Assembly (NCBI GenBank): GCA_042862465.1
Contig: JASTVH010000004.1
Coordinates: 186,001 to 250,000 of the forward strand
DNA: 64,000 bases
Direction: 5' to 3'
From: JASTVH01 sp042862465
GTDB lineage: Bacteria; Pseudomonadota; Gammaproteobacteria; Pseudomonadales; Oleiphilaceae
Position 1 is the stretch's first letter, and the number at the start of each line of letters is the position of its first letter. The notes beneath the pieces are model-generated. The model was not told the origin of the DNA. It ran no database searches and was given only the letters and a program-made list of their open reading frames with translations. The position numbers and the translations under genes were made by a program. Shown piece by piece: positions 49,106-57,474 of this stretch.

Positions 49106-49127
49106 GGCCCGGCGCCACAGCCGGGCC
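49106..49127 (+). terminator. GC hairpin after bfr
   Basis: GGCCCGGC, GCCACA, GCCGGGCC form a perfect 8-bp stem eight bases after the bfr stop codon. The following bases are C-rich rather than T-rich, so it is a moderate terminator candidate. Confidence 0.5.
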
Positions 49128-49223
49128 CCGTTCCCATCTTACCGTTACGACATCCTCCGTTTTCCTGCCCCCCGAAATCCGTACAATAGGCGCTTTCACC
49201 GACAACCTCACAAGGAGAGCGCC

Positions 49224-50579
49224 GTGGCATACAGCTGCTTCAAGGCCTACGACATCCGGGGTCGCGTCCCCGACGAACTGAATGAAGAGCTGGCCGAACG
49301 GATTGGCCGGGCCTATGTGGCCATTACCGGCGCCGATAAAGTGGTGGTGGGGTACGACATCCGCGAATCGTCTCCAGCCATCACCCAGGCCCTGAGCCGT
49401 GGCCTGCAGGCCGCAGGGGCGGACGTCTACGACATCGGCCTGTGCGGCACCGAGCAGATCTACTTTGCCACCAGCCATTTCAAGATGGACGGCGGCATCA
49501 TGGTGACCGCCAGCCATAACCCCAAGGATTACAATGGCATGAAGCTGGTGCGGGAGGAATCCAAACCCATCAGCAACGACACTGGCCTGCGCAGCATCCA
49601 CGACCGCCTCGACCAGCCCTTCCACGACGCCGCCGAGCCCGGCGCCTACCAGACCCTGGATGCCGAGACGGCCTACATCGAGCACCTGCTGGGCTATATC
49701 AATCACGACGATCTCAAGCCGCTGACCATTGTCTCGAATGCCGGCAATGGTGGCGCCGGCCGGGTGATCGATCGCCTCGAAGGCAAATTGCCGTTCAAAT
49801 TCGTGAAGCTGCAGAACGACCCGGACGGCAGCTTCCCCCACGGCGTGCCCAATCCGCTGCTGGAAGAGAATCGCGCGGTTACCGCCGATGCCGTGCAGGC
49901 CAATGACGCCGATATGGGGATTGCCTGGGACGGGGACTACGACCGCTGCTTCTTCTTCGACGAGAACGGCCGTTTCATCGAGGGCTACTACATCGTCGGC
50001 CTGCTGGCGGACCAGTTCCTGCGCAAGTATGGCGGTGGCAAGATCATCCACGATCCACGCCTGATCTGGAACACCATCGAGCTGGCCGAAGCCGCCGGTG
50101 GTACCCCCATCGAGAGCAAGACCGGCCACGCTTTCATCAAGGAGCGCATGCGCGCGGAGGACGCCATCTACGGCGGCGAAATGAGTGCCCACCACTACTT
50201 CCGTGACTTCGCCTACTGCGACAGCGGCATGATCCCCTGGCTGCTGATTGCCGAGCGCATCAGCCAGAGCGGCAAGAGCCTGTCGCAGCTGATCGACGAG
50301 CGTATCGAACGCTTCCCGGCCAGCGGCGAGATCAATCGCACCATCGCCGATCCGGCCAAGGTGATCGAGGCCATCGAGGAACGCTATGCGCCCATCGCGG
50401 AGGACGTCAGCCATGTGGACGGCCTCAGCGTCGCTTTCGAGGACTGGCGCTTCAACCTGCGCATGTCCAACACCGAGCCGGTGGTGCGCCTGAACGTGGA
50501 ATCACGTGGTGATCGTAAGCTGATGGAAGCGCGCACCGAAGAGTTGCTGGATTTGATGGACAAGCTCAACGCGGGCTGA
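49224..50579 (+). CDS. manB: Phosphomannomutase (CpsG/ManB type)
   Basis: A 451-residue alpha-D-phosphohexomutase closely resembling E. coli CpsG over its N-terminus (CFKAYDIRG...DELNEELAERIGRAY). The phosphoserine loop is TASHNP, metal binding DGDYDRC, sugar binding GGEMSAHHYF and phosphate binding RMSNTEPVVRLNVE. It interconverts mannose 6- and 1-phosphate for GDP-mannose and exopolysaccharide synthesis. Translation starts at GTG after AAGGAGAG. No polysaccharide genes are adjacent. Confidence 0.9.
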   Translation: MAYSCFKAYDIRGRVPDELNEELAERIGRAYVAITGADKVVVGYDIRESSPAITQALSRGLQAAGADVYDIGLCGTEQIYFATSHFKMDGGIMVTASHNPKDYNGMKLVREESKPISNDTGLRSIHDRLDQPFHDAAEPGAYQTLDAETAYIEHLLGYINHDDLKPLTIVSNAGNGGAGRVIDRLEGKLPFKFVKLQNDPDGSFPHGVPNPLLEENRAVTADAVQANDADMGIAWDGDYDRCFFFDENGRFIEGYYIVGLLADQFLRKYGGGKIIHDPRLIWNTIELAEAAGGTPIESKTGHAFIKERMRAEDAIYGGEMSAHHYFRDFAYCDSGMIPWLLIAERISQSGKSLSQLIDERIERFPASGEINRTIADPAKVIEAIEERYAPIAEDVSHVDGLSVAFEDWRFNLRMSNTEPVVRLNVESRGDRKLMEARTEELLDLMDKLNAG

Positions 50580-50615
50580 GCCTGGGATTCCATTGTCACA
50601 TCCCCTCACCCCTAG

Positions 50616-50640
50616 CCCCTCTCCCGCAAGGGGAGAGGGG
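50616..50640. terminator. Hairpin CCCCTCTCCC / GGGAGAGGGG after manB
   Basis: A perfect 10-bp stem with loop GCAAG, preceded by CCCCTCACCCCTAG. This type of sequence recurs between genes in many GC-rich proteobacteria and may serve as a terminator for manB or simply be a dispersed repeat. No T-run follows. Confidence 0.5.
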
Positions 50641-50706
50641 AACAAAGGCCTTACACGTTGGCTATTCGGAAAGGAGCAATCCTTTCGAGCGTCCAACGCC
50701 ACAAAA

Positions 50707-50753
50707 CTGATTTAAATCAATTTTATAGCCAATAGGCCCGGTGACCTATTGGC
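50707..50753 (+). promoter_or_regulatory. FNR/ANR-type box and inverted repeat upstream of the cyd operon
   Basis: CTGATTTAAATCAA (50707-50720) fits TTGAT-N4-ATCAA with one mismatch and is followed by an inverted repeat GCCAATAGG (50728-50736) and CCTATTGGC (50745-50753). Both precede the cydP start by 70-120 bases, fitting oxygen-responsive control of a high-affinity oxidase. Confidence 0.65.
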
Positions 50754-50826
50754 GCCGCTTTATCGAGTCATTATTATGTTTTCTTAATTGACCCGCCCCC
50801 GCCCCGACACAGGGAGGCCCCCAGCC

Positions 50827-51099
50827 ATGCCGAGTCGTTTTCGCCGTCAGACCTGGCACCGTTGCTTGTCCTTTTTCCGTGTCAGCGCGTTGCGCCGCGA
50901 GTTGGCGCTGGTGCTGCTGCTCAAGCTGGCGGTACTCATCCTTATCAAGAACCTCTTTTTCTCGCCGCCCAATGAGGCCAAACCCGGTCCGGACGGGCTT
51001 GAACGCCGTCTGTTTGAGTCCACCCGGGTGGAGGCGGCGCCTTTGTCATCCCTTTCGTCCCTGTCCCTAACCCTTCCCGAGGAGTACCGCCATGGTTGA
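50827..51099 (+). CDS. cydP: Small membrane protein of the cytochrome bd operon (CydP-like)
   Basis: A 90-residue protein with one strong transmembrane helix (ELALVLLLKLAVLILIKNLFF, about residues 24-44) and a hydrophilic C-terminus. It matches the putative small cytochrome bd subunit CydP found upstream of cydA in proteobacteria. The stop codon overlaps the cydA start by eight bases. The function is not established; it may assist assembly. Confidence 0.75.
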   Translation: MPSRFRRQTWHRCLSFFRVSALRRELALVLLLKLAVLILIKNLFFSPPNEAKPGPDGLERRLFESTRVEAAPLSSLSSLSLTLPEEYRHG

Positions 51100-52660
51100 A
51101 GAAGCTGTCGACCTGTCGCGGCTGCAGTTTGCCGTGACCGCCATGTACCACTTCCTGTTTGTGCCGCTGACGCTGGGGCTGGCGTTTATCCTGGCGATCA
51201 TGGAGTCGGTCTATGTGATGACCGGCAAGCAGATCTACAAGGACATGACCAAATTCTGGGGCAAGCTGTTCGGCATCAACTTTGCCCTGGGGGTGACTAC
51301 CGGGATCACCATGGAATTCCAGTTCGGTACCAACTGGTCCTACTACAGCCACTATGTGGGGGACATCTTCGGAGTGCCGCTGGCCATCGAGGGGTTGATG
51401 GCCTTTTTCCTGGAGTCCACCTTCATCGGCCTGTTCTTCTTCGGCTGGGATCGCCTGACCCGGGTGCAGCACCTGGCGGTCACCTGGCTGGTGGCGCTCG
51501 GCTCCAACCTGTCGGCGTTGTGGATCCTGATCGCCAATGGCTGGATGCAGAACCCGGTGGGGGCGGAGTTCAACTTCAACACCATGCGCATGGAAATGAC
51601 CAGCCTGGCCGACCTGTTCTTCAACCCGGTGGCCCAGGTGAAATTCGTGCATACGGTGGCGGCCGGCTACGTGACCGGGGCCATGTTCGTGCTCTCCATC
51701 AGCGCCTGGTATTTGCTGCGCAAGCGGGATGTGGCCTTTGCCCGGCGGTCGTTTGCGATTGCCTCCAGCTTTGGTCTGGCTGCCGTTCTGTCGGTCATCG
51801 TGCTGGGGGATGAAAGCGGTTACCACCTGGGGGATGTCCAGAAAACCAAGCTGGCGGCGGTCGAGGCGGAATGGGATACCCATGAGCCGCCGGCCTCTTT
51901 CACCCTGTTCGGAATCCCCGACCAGGAAAATATGGAAACCGACTATGCCATCCGCATCCCCTGGGTGATGGGGCTGATTGCCACACGCTCGGTGGACGAG
52001 CCGGTCATCGGGATCAAGGACCTGATGGTGGAGCATGAAGCGCGGATCCGTTCCGGCATGGATGCCTACGGGTTGCTGCAACGGCTCCGTAATGGCGAGG
52101 ATTCCCCGCAGACGCGCGCCGCCTTCAACGAGGTCAAGAATGACCTGGGTTACGGGCTACTGCTCAAGCGTTATACCGAGAATGTCACCGATGCCTCCGA
52201 AGCGCAGATCCAGCAGGCGGTGCAGGACACCATCCCCAAGGTCTGGCCGCTGTTCTGGTCGTTCCGGCTGATGGTAGGGGCCGGCTTCTTCATGCTGCTG
52301 GTGTTCGGGCTGTCGTTCTGGGCCTCGGCCAAGCATCAGATCGCCCAGAAGCGCTGGTTGCTGCGGATGGCGCTGTTCAGCCTGCCGTTGCCCTGGATTT
52401 CCTGTGAGGCGGGCTGGTTTGTCGCGGAATACGGTCGCCAGCCCTGGTCGATCGCCGAGGTGCTGCCCACCTATCTGTCCGCCTCCAGCATCACGCCGAC
52501 CGATGTGTGGATGAGCCTGGCGGCGCTGATCGGCTTCTACACCCTGCTGCTGGTGGCCGAGATGTACCTGATGATCCGTTTTGCCCGCCTGGGGCCGAGC
52601 AGTCTCAAGACCGGGCGCTATCACCACGAACAGTCAGCCACTGCCGAACAGGCCGGTTAA
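51092..52660 (+). CDS. cydA: Cytochrome bd quinol oxidase subunit I
   Basis: A 522-residue subunit, the length of E. coli CydA, carrying haems b558, b595 and d. Conserved elements are the N-terminal FAVTAMYHFLFVPLTLG with the high-spin haem ligand His, GWMQNPVGAEFNF, and the GRQPW motif (AEYGRQPW). The Q-loop is of the long bd-I type, with KDLMVEHEARIRSGMDAYGLLQRL and DLGYGLLLKRY, not the short cyanide-insensitive form. It oxidises quinol and reduces oxygen with high affinity. Confidence 0.96.
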   Translation: MVEEAVDLSRLQFAVTAMYHFLFVPLTLGLAFILAIMESVYVMTGKQIYKDMTKFWGKLFGINFALGVTTGITMEFQFGTNWSYYSHYVGDIFGVPLAIEGLMAFFLESTFIGLFFFGWDRLTRVQHLAVTWLVALGSNLSALWILIANGWMQNPVGAEFNFNTMRMEMTSLADLFFNPVAQVKFVHTVAAGYVTGAMFVLSISAWYLLRKRDVAFARRSFAIASSFGLAAVLSVIVLGDESGYHLGDVQKTKLAAVEAEWDTHEPPASFTLFGIPDQENMETDYAIRIPWVMGLIATRSVDEPVIGIKDLMVEHEARIRSGMDAYGLLQRLRNGEDSPQTRAAFNEVKNDLGYGLLLKRYTENVTDASEAQIQQAVQDTIPKVWPLFWSFRLMVGAGFFMLLVFGLSFWASAKHQIAQKRWLLRMALFSLPLPWISCEAGWFVAEYGRQPWSIAEVLPTYLSASSITPTDVWMSLAALIGFYTLLLVAEMYLMIRFARLGPSSLKTGRYHHEQSATAEQAG

Positions 52661-52670
52661 GGAGTCCATC

Positions 52671-53807
52671 ATGGAATACGAAGTACTCAAGTTGATCTGG
52701 TGGGTTCTGATCGGGGTTCTGCTGATCGGTTTCGCCATCACCGACGGTTTCGATATGGGGGCGGGCGCGCTGTTGCCCTTCCTGGGCAAGACCGACAGCG
52801 AGCGGCGGGTGATCATCAACACCGTGGGGCCCCACTGGGACGGTAACCAGGTCTGGCTGATCACGGCCGGGGGTGCCATCTTCGCCGCCTGGCCGGTGGT
52901 CTATGCCACGGCTTTCTCGGGGTTTTACTGGGCCATGCTGTTGACGCTGTTCGCGCTGTTCTTCCGGCCGGTCGGTTTCGACTACCGCAGCAAGATCGAC
53001 GATCCGCGCTGGCGTCGGGCCTGGGACTGGGGGCTGTTTGCCGGTGGCGCAGTGCCGCCGATCATTTTCGGGGTGGCTTTTGGCAACCTGTTGCAGGGGG
53101 TGCCCTTCCATCTGGATGAGGTGATGCGCTCCTACTACACCGGCAGTTTCTGGCAGCTGCTCAACCCGTTTGCCCTGTTGGCCGGCGTGCTGTCGCTGCT
53201 GATGATTGTCAGTCATGGGGCTGTGTGGCTGATGATGAAGGCCGACAAAGTGGTGGCCGAGCGGGCCCGGGCCGTTGCCGTGCTGGCCGGTTTTGGGGTT
53301 CTGGTGCTGTTTGCCCTGGCGGGCCTGTGGGTGGCCTTTGGGCTGGACGGTTTCCGCGTGACCGCCATGCCGGATCACAATGCGGATATCAATCCCCTGA
53401 ACAAGGAGGTGATAACGGCGACAGGCGCCTGGCTCGACAACTACAGCCGTTACCCCTGGATGCTGGTAGCACCTGTCCTGGGCCTGGCGGGCGCGCTGGG
53501 TGTGGCGTTGGCGGCGATGCGCCGCTCCGGCGGGTGGGGTTTTCTGGCCAGCTCGCTGATGCTGGCGGGCATCATCATGACCGCGGGGTTCTCGCTGTTC
53601 CCGTTTGTCATGCCGTCCAGCACCGTTGCCGCCAGCAGTCTGACAGTCTGGGACGTGACTTCCAGCCACAAGACCCTGCAGATCATGTTTGTGGTCTGCC
53701 TGATCTTCGTGCCGATCGTGCTGGCCTACACCATCTGGTCCTACGTGAAGATGTGGGGACGGGTGGAGGTCGATTACATCGAGAAGAATTCCACGTCCAG
53801 CTACTGA
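52671..53807 (+). CDS. cydB: Cytochrome bd quinol oxidase subunit II
   Basis: A 378-residue membrane subunit with eight to nine helices. The family start MEYEVLKLIWWVLIG and ITDGFDMGAGALLPFLG are present, as are HWDGNQVWLITAGGAIFAAWP and the C-terminal WDVTSSHKTLQIMFV. AAGGAG stands eight bases upstream of the ATG at 52671; a frame starting within cydA is a shadow. It lies ten bases after cydA. Confidence 0.96.
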   Translation: MEYEVLKLIWWVLIGVLLIGFAITDGFDMGAGALLPFLGKTDSERRVIINTVGPHWDGNQVWLITAGGAIFAAWPVVYATAFSGFYWAMLLTLFALFFRPVGFDYRSKIDDPRWRRAWDWGLFAGGAVPPIIFGVAFGNLLQGVPFHLDEVMRSYYTGSFWQLLNPFALLAGVLSLLMIVSHGAVWLMMKADKVVAERARAVAVLAGFGVLVLFALAGLWVAFGLDGFRVTAMPDHNADINPLNKEVITATGAWLDNYSRYPWMLVAPVLGLAGALGVALAAMRRSGGWGFLASSLMLAGIIMTAGFSLFPFVMPSSTVAASSLTVWDVTSSHKTLQIMFVVCLIFVPIVLAYTIWSYVKMWGRVEVDYIEKNSTSSY

Positions 53808-53822
53808 AGAGGAAAAACGGTT

Positions 53823-53933
53823 ATGTGGTATTTCACCTGGATCTTGGGCGTACTGCTGGCGTGTAGCTTCGGCATCGTCAATGCCATGTGGCTGGAGGCG
53901 ACCGAGGATATGGATCGAGAGCCAGAGGAGTAG
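53823..53933 (+). CDS. cydX: Cytochrome bd small subunit CydX
   Basis: A 36-residue single-helix protein that starts MWYFTWILGVLLACSFGIV, nearly identical to E. coli CydX over the same stretch. CydX stabilises the haem environment of the bd oxidase. It begins 15 bases after cydB with AGAGGA upstream, so it belongs to the same operon. Confidence 0.93.
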   Translation: MWYFTWILGVLLACSFGIVNAMWLEATEDMDREPEE

Positions 53934-53951
53934 GGCTGGAACCCCCGCAGC

Positions 53952-54047
53952 GGCAAGGGCGATTTATTCCGCCGGGCTGCCAGGCCATCCATGGCCTGGC
54001 AGCCCTACCGTGACATCCCTGTCACTGCTCCATAAATCACCCTTGCC
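53952..54047. repeat. Nested palindromic element between cydX and the aldo/keto reductase gene
   Basis: Outer arms GGCAAGGGCGATTTAT (53952-53967) and ATAAATCACCCTTGCC (54032-54047) are inverted at 15 of 16 positions. Inside lie a 15-bp palindrome GGGCTGCCAGGCCAT/ATGGCCTGGCAGCCC (53974-54005) and a small GTGACA-TCCC-TGTCAC hairpin (54010-54025). The unit can fold as a three-way cruciform and may also end the cyd transcript. It resembles a small non-coding mobile repeat. Confidence 0.65.
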
Positions 54048-54074
54048 CCTGCTGACGGCTCAGCTTGGGGGTGT

Positions 54075-55076
54075 CTATGCTTTTTCTCGAGCAGGCGGCG
54101 CCATGAACTCCGGCCCCACCGGGTCCTTGATGTGTTCGTCGAGGATCCGGTCGATTTCCTTCATGGCGTCTTCGTCAATGTGCCAGCCCTCGATCTCGTC
54201 CACCGGATCCAGCTGTTCCGGGCGGCGGGCGCCCCACAGGGCCGTGGTGACGCCGGGGCGGTCCAGCAGCCAGCGCAGGGCCAGCGCCAGCACGCTCTTG
54301 CTGTAGTTTTCCTCCGCCAGTCGCTTGAGAGCCTCCACGGCATTCAGGTACTGCTTGAATCGTTCGCCCTGGAATTTGGGATCGACATTGCGCAGGTCGT
54401 CCCCCTCGAAGGTGCGGTCTTCATGCATCCGGCCACTCAGCATCCCCCGGCAGAGGCCGCCGTAGGTGATGGTGCCGATGCCGTGCTGGCGGCAGTAGGG
54501 CAGGATGCCGGATTCAATCTGGCGTTCGAGGATGTTGTAGGGGGGTTGCAGGCTGTGCAGCGTGGCGTGCTGGCGGAACTGGTTCATCTGCTCGGCGCTG
54601 AAGTTGGATACGCCGATCGCCCGGATCTTGCCGGCATTGAGCAGACGCTCCATGGCCCGCGCGGTTTCGTCCATGGGCACGCGGGGGTCCGGCCAATGGA
54701 TCTGGTAGACGTCGATGTAGTCGGTCTGCAGCCGCTTGAGGGAATCTTCCACTTCCTTTTCGATGCGGTCGGCCGAGGCATTGCGCCACACCTTGTTGGC
54801 CTCGGCGTCCCATTCCAGGGCCACCTTGGTACACAGGGTGACGTTCTCGCGCCGGTTGCCTTCGGCCAGCGCCCGGCCGACCAGCTCTTCGGAACGGCCA
54901 AAGCCGTATACCGGTGCGGTATCCACCAGAGTGATGCCCTTGTCGACCGCAGCCTGGATGGCGGCGATGGACTCCTTCTCGTCCGTGCCGCCCCACATCC
55001 AGCCACCAATGGCCCAGGTGCCCAGGCCGATACGGGAGACTTCCAGACCCGATTCACCCAATTGCTCAGTTTCCAT
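54075..55076 (-). CDS. Aldo/keto reductase
   Basis: A 333-residue NADPH-dependent TIM-barrel reductase. The catalytic tetrad is visible: Asp in TLVDTAP, Tyr in VYGFG, Lys in LCTKVAL and His in YQIHWPDP. The segment closest to the general-stress AKR group (YdaD/IolS-like) is GLGTWAIGGWMWGG. The natural substrate is unknown. GGAGG precedes the ATG. It is convergent with the cyd operon. Confidence 0.9.
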   Translation of the reverse strand: METEQLGESGLEVSRIGLGTWAIGGWMWGGTDEKESIAAIQAAVDKGITLVDTAPVYGFGRSEELVGRALAEGNRRENVTLCTKVALEWDAEANKVWRNASADRIEKEVEDSLKRLQTDYIDVYQIHWPDPRVPMDETARAMERLLNAGKIRAIGVSNFSAEQMNQFRQHATLHSLQPPYNILERQIESGILPYCRQHGIGTITYGGLCRGMLSGRMHEDRTFEGDDLRNVDPKFQGERFKQYLNAVEALKRLAEENYSKSVLALALRWLLDRPGVTTALWGARRPEQLDPVDEIEGWHIDEDAMKEIDRILDEHIKDPVGPEFMAPPAREKA

Positions 55077-55204
55077 GGCAATGCCTCCTTTGCGATTTTG
55101 AACGGAAATGTTCGTCTGCGGGTGTTCTTCTTAATACATGCGCGTTCTTGGCCAATTTTCAACATCGGTGTGGTTCAACGTGGCCGCTGGAGTCCTGGGA
55201 TTTT

Positions 55205-55239
55205 TGCGTTTCACGTTGGACGTTCGACGTTTCACGTTA
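55205..55239 (+). repeat. Heptamer array, five units, forward orientation
   Basis: Units TGCGTTT, CACGTTG, GACGTTC, GACGTTT and CACGTTA follow one another in register. They are related to the larger array at 55283, which has the opposite orientation, and to arrays at 2974 and 57475. Confidence 0.6.
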
Positions 55240-55282
55240 AAAAGGCTTGACCACGTTGCAGGGGGCCGCACGCTGATTGCCG

Positions 55283-55372
55283 ACGTCCAACGTCCAACGT
55301 CCAACGTCCAACGTCCAACGTCCAACGTCCAACGTCCAACGTCCAACGTCCAACGTCCAACGTCCAACGTCC
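55283..55372 (-). repeat. Perfect 7-bp tandem repeat, about 13 copies
   Basis: The unit ACGTCCA (minus strand GACGTTG in register) repeats without error for 90 bases, ending one base before the pldA stop codon. All reading frames stay open, but no real gene is expected. Copy number may vary between strains. It forms part of a heptamer repeat family seen in four places in the window. Confidence 0.9.
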
Positions 55373-55373
55373 C

Positions 55374-56429
55374 TCACAACCAGTTCGCGATCATCACCCC
55401 GATCCCGATACGCTGCTGGCGATGGTTATAGTCGATCAGGGTCTCCCCGTAGCCGTTGAAGTATTCCACATAACCATCCAGTGATTCCGACAGCGGGAAG
55501 GTCCACATCAGCCGGGCGCTGGTGCGGTTGTGGTCGGTTTGGAGATTGTTGTGCAGCTGAATGCCCAGCTGGTTACCGTCCCCGGCTTTCCACATCAGGT
55601 TGTACTCGGCATAGCCGAGGTATTGCTGGATATCGGGGTTGTCGTCCTGCCCGTGGGGCGGGATGCGGTACCAGGGACGGATGGCAGCGACCCACTCATC
55701 GGTGCTGTAGAGGATCTGCCCCATGATGCGGTTCCAGCTGCGGGAGAACGGATCAGAGCGGCCGTTGGACTGGTGGTCCAGACCGATGGCCAGCAGGTCG
55801 AGCTGGCCGGGGCCAATGTCCCAGCGGGTGGCGTACTGCAGAAAGAGTTCGGGTTCAAAGTTGGTCTCGCGGAAGGGCGCCGATTCATTGCGGTTGTACG
55901 CCTGCCACAGGGAAACCTGGGTGTAGCCAAACCAGAGGGTGGTGCGGTTGTCGAGAACGCCTGTGAGCAAGGGCAGCTTGAAGCTGATCTGGTATTTGAC
56001 TTCCTTGTTGTCCAGCTTTTCTTTCAGCGGGGTCGCCCCGAAGTTTTCGCTCACCGGAGCCTGGTTGGGATCATCCATCCAGGTGATCGGCAGGATGTAC
56101 ATGGGGCGGTAGGCGAGGAAGCTTCCGGAGTAGGACCAGAGGGCCTTTTGCTGGGCCATCAGGCGGCTTATCAGGCTGTCTTTTTTGGCGGCATCCTCGG
56201 GCGCGGCGCTGTTTTCTGCCGGGGCGGGTTCGGTCTGTTCGGCCGCCTCCTCAGTCTGCAGAAAGCGATCGTAGCAGGCCAGTCGTTCCACGCCTTTTTC
56301 GATCAGGCTGCAATCCTCTACCGAGTTTGCTTGCGGCGCGGGCCCCGTCGGTGGGCGGCGGGTCCCCTCGGCGCCTGCCCAGGCACTGAAAGCCACAAAG
56401 ACAGTGAGTAAAATAGCCTGACGTCGCAT
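55374..56429 (-). CDS. pldA: Outer membrane phospholipase A (OMPLA)
   Basis: A 351-residue outer-membrane enzyme with signal peptide (cleavage near residue 20). The catalytic motif of OMPLA is intact: HQSNGRS with the His and Ser, then SRSWNR with the Asn. The C-terminal beta-barrel ends in a hydrophobic residue (NWL), as outer-membrane proteins do. Before the barrel comes an extension of about 80 residues that includes DCSLIEKGVERLACYDRFL, a Cys-containing motif also seen in other secreted proteins, and a charged linker. It hydrolyses phospholipids when the membrane is disturbed. The stop codon abuts the heptamer array. Confidence 0.9.
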   Translation of the reverse strand: MRRQAILLTVFVAFSAWAGAEGTRRPPTGPAPQANSVEDCSLIEKGVERLACYDRFLQTEEAAEQTEPAPAENSAAPEDAAKKDSLISRLMAQQKALWSYSGSFLAYRPMYILPITWMDDPNQAPVSENFGATPLKEKLDNKEVKYQISFKLPLLTGVLDNRTTLWFGYTQVSLWQAYNRNESAPFRETNFEPELFLQYATRWDIGPGQLDLLAIGLDHQSNGRSDPFSRSWNRIMGQILYSTDEWVAAIRPWYRIPPHGQDDNPDIQQYLGYAEYNLMWKAGDGNQLGIQLHNNLQTDHNRTSARLMWTFPLSESLDGYVEYFNGYGETLIDYNHRQQRIGIGVMIANWL

Positions 56430-56506
56430 GGACTACTCCCTGAGCTGCTGAATAAGTCGCATCATGGGGTGACGCACTACACTACCACTGCCGGGCGGTA
56501 AGAAGA

Positions 56507-56836
56507 TTACGAAATGGTTGCATGAAAGCTCTGGTAGGTCCGGCTCACTGCCAGCGCCCAGATACCCAGCAGTACAAAGGCGAGGAAGGCAAAGATCAAA
56601 CGATAGATCTTGCCACGGGCATCCCCGCCGGCGTTGGCCAGCCAGCGCAGATACATCAATCCCAGAAAGCTGAGGAAAACCAGCAGGCTCGCTACGGCCG
56701 GCACCAGCAGCATCAGGGCGTTGAGCGATTCGCCGGCCTGTTGGCGTTGTCCCAGCCAGTACAGAGTGCCAACCAGCACGACCAGGGCGCTGAATTCGGT
56801 GATCAGAAGTGCCGGGCGCCAGCGATTGGGGGGCAT
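56507..56836 (-). CDS. Small membrane protein of unknown function
   Basis: A 109-residue protein that I do not recognise. Three hydrophobic helices (about residues 10-28, 42-63 and 81-99) are separated by basic loops (RWLANAGGDARGKIYR), suggesting an inner-membrane location. It has its own short upstream region and is followed by pldA about 80 bases away on the same strand. No motif suggests a function. Confidence 0.6.
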   Translation of the reverse strand: MPPNRWRPALLITEFSALVVLVGTLYWLGQRQQAGESLNALMLLVPAVASLLVFLSFLGLMYLRWLANAGGDARGKIYRLIFAFLAFVLLGIWALAVSRTYQSFHATIS

Positions 56837-57045
56837 GGGAATTCCTTCGTGATTTGGATTTGCCGCCAGTTTACAGTGCCAGATCAGGTCCGTGTAGCCA
56901 CTTCGCTGGTCGCCGACAGGGGCAGTCGTTATAATTGCGGGCCAGATAAAAACGGTAGCAGGCTATTCGCGCGAAGGGCGGCGCTTGCCAGGCCCCGCGG
57001 CTCTTGTCGCGAATATTCCTGAAAGACCAATCAATGAGGTGCATT

Positions 57046-57465
57046 GTGAAGAAGCTGATGAGTGTTTTGATGCTGTCGGTCCTGCTGTTCGCCAGCGGTT
57101 CGGCTCTGGCTGCGAACTACAAAGAGGAAGTGAAGCAGCGTATTCAGCCGGTGGGCGAAGTCTGTCAGCAGGGCGAAGAGTGTGGCAGTGCGGCGCCGGC
57201 GGCAGCGGCGGCCAGCAGCGAGCCCCGCGGCGGCAAGGAAGTGTTCAATTCCGTATGCAGTGCCTGTCACAGTACGGGTGCGGCCGGGGCGCCCAAATTC
57301 GGTGATGCCGCTGCCTGGGCACCGCGTATCGACAAGGGCATGGAGACCCTGTTCACCCACGCGCTCAACGGCTTCAACGCCATGCCGGCCAAAGGTGGCT
57401 GCGGCAACTGTGGCGATGAAGAGATCAAGAATGCCGTGAAGTACATGGTGGAAAACAGCCAGTAA
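57046..57465 (+). CDS. Cytochrome c5 family protein
   Basis: A 139-residue periplasmic monohaem cytochrome with signal peptide (MLSVLLFASGSALA, cleavage near residue 22). The haem-binding CSACH is at residues 71-75, the Met ligand lies in NAMPAKGGCGNCGDEE, and the extra cysteine pair in that segment is typical of cytochrome c5. It can carry electrons to terminal oxidases or nitrogen-oxide reductases. I chose the GTG at 57046, with GAGG six bases upstream, because this gives a proper signal peptide; the frame remains open 14 codons further back. Confidence 0.88.
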   Translation: MKKLMSVLMLSVLLFASGSALAANYKEEVKQRIQPVGEVCQQGEECGSAAPAAAAASSEPRGGKEVFNSVCSACHSTGAAGAPKFGDAAAWAPRIDKGMETLFTHALNGFNAMPAKGGCGNCGDEEIKNAVKYMVENSQ

Positions 57466-57474
57466 CGGCGCCGC

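Noticed and set aside
48561..50414. Minus-strand open frame of 617 codons opposite bfr and manB
   Set aside because: Shadow of two conserved genes; no plausible start or domain.
50827..53933. Cyanide-insensitive (CioAB) type oxidase
   Set aside because: The Q-loop is of the long E. coli bd-I type and a CydX gene follows, so the canonical cytochrome bd label is better.
55283..55372. Possible CRISPR array
   Set aside because: The unit is seven bases with no spacers, so it is a simple tandem repeat; no cas gene is present.
55138..55431. Open frames with Asn-Val-Gln-Arg-Pro-Thr-Ser type repeats across the heptamer array
   Set aside because: A 7-base repeat read as protein gives a seven-residue periodic peptide in every frame; there is no start signal and it overlaps the end of pldA.
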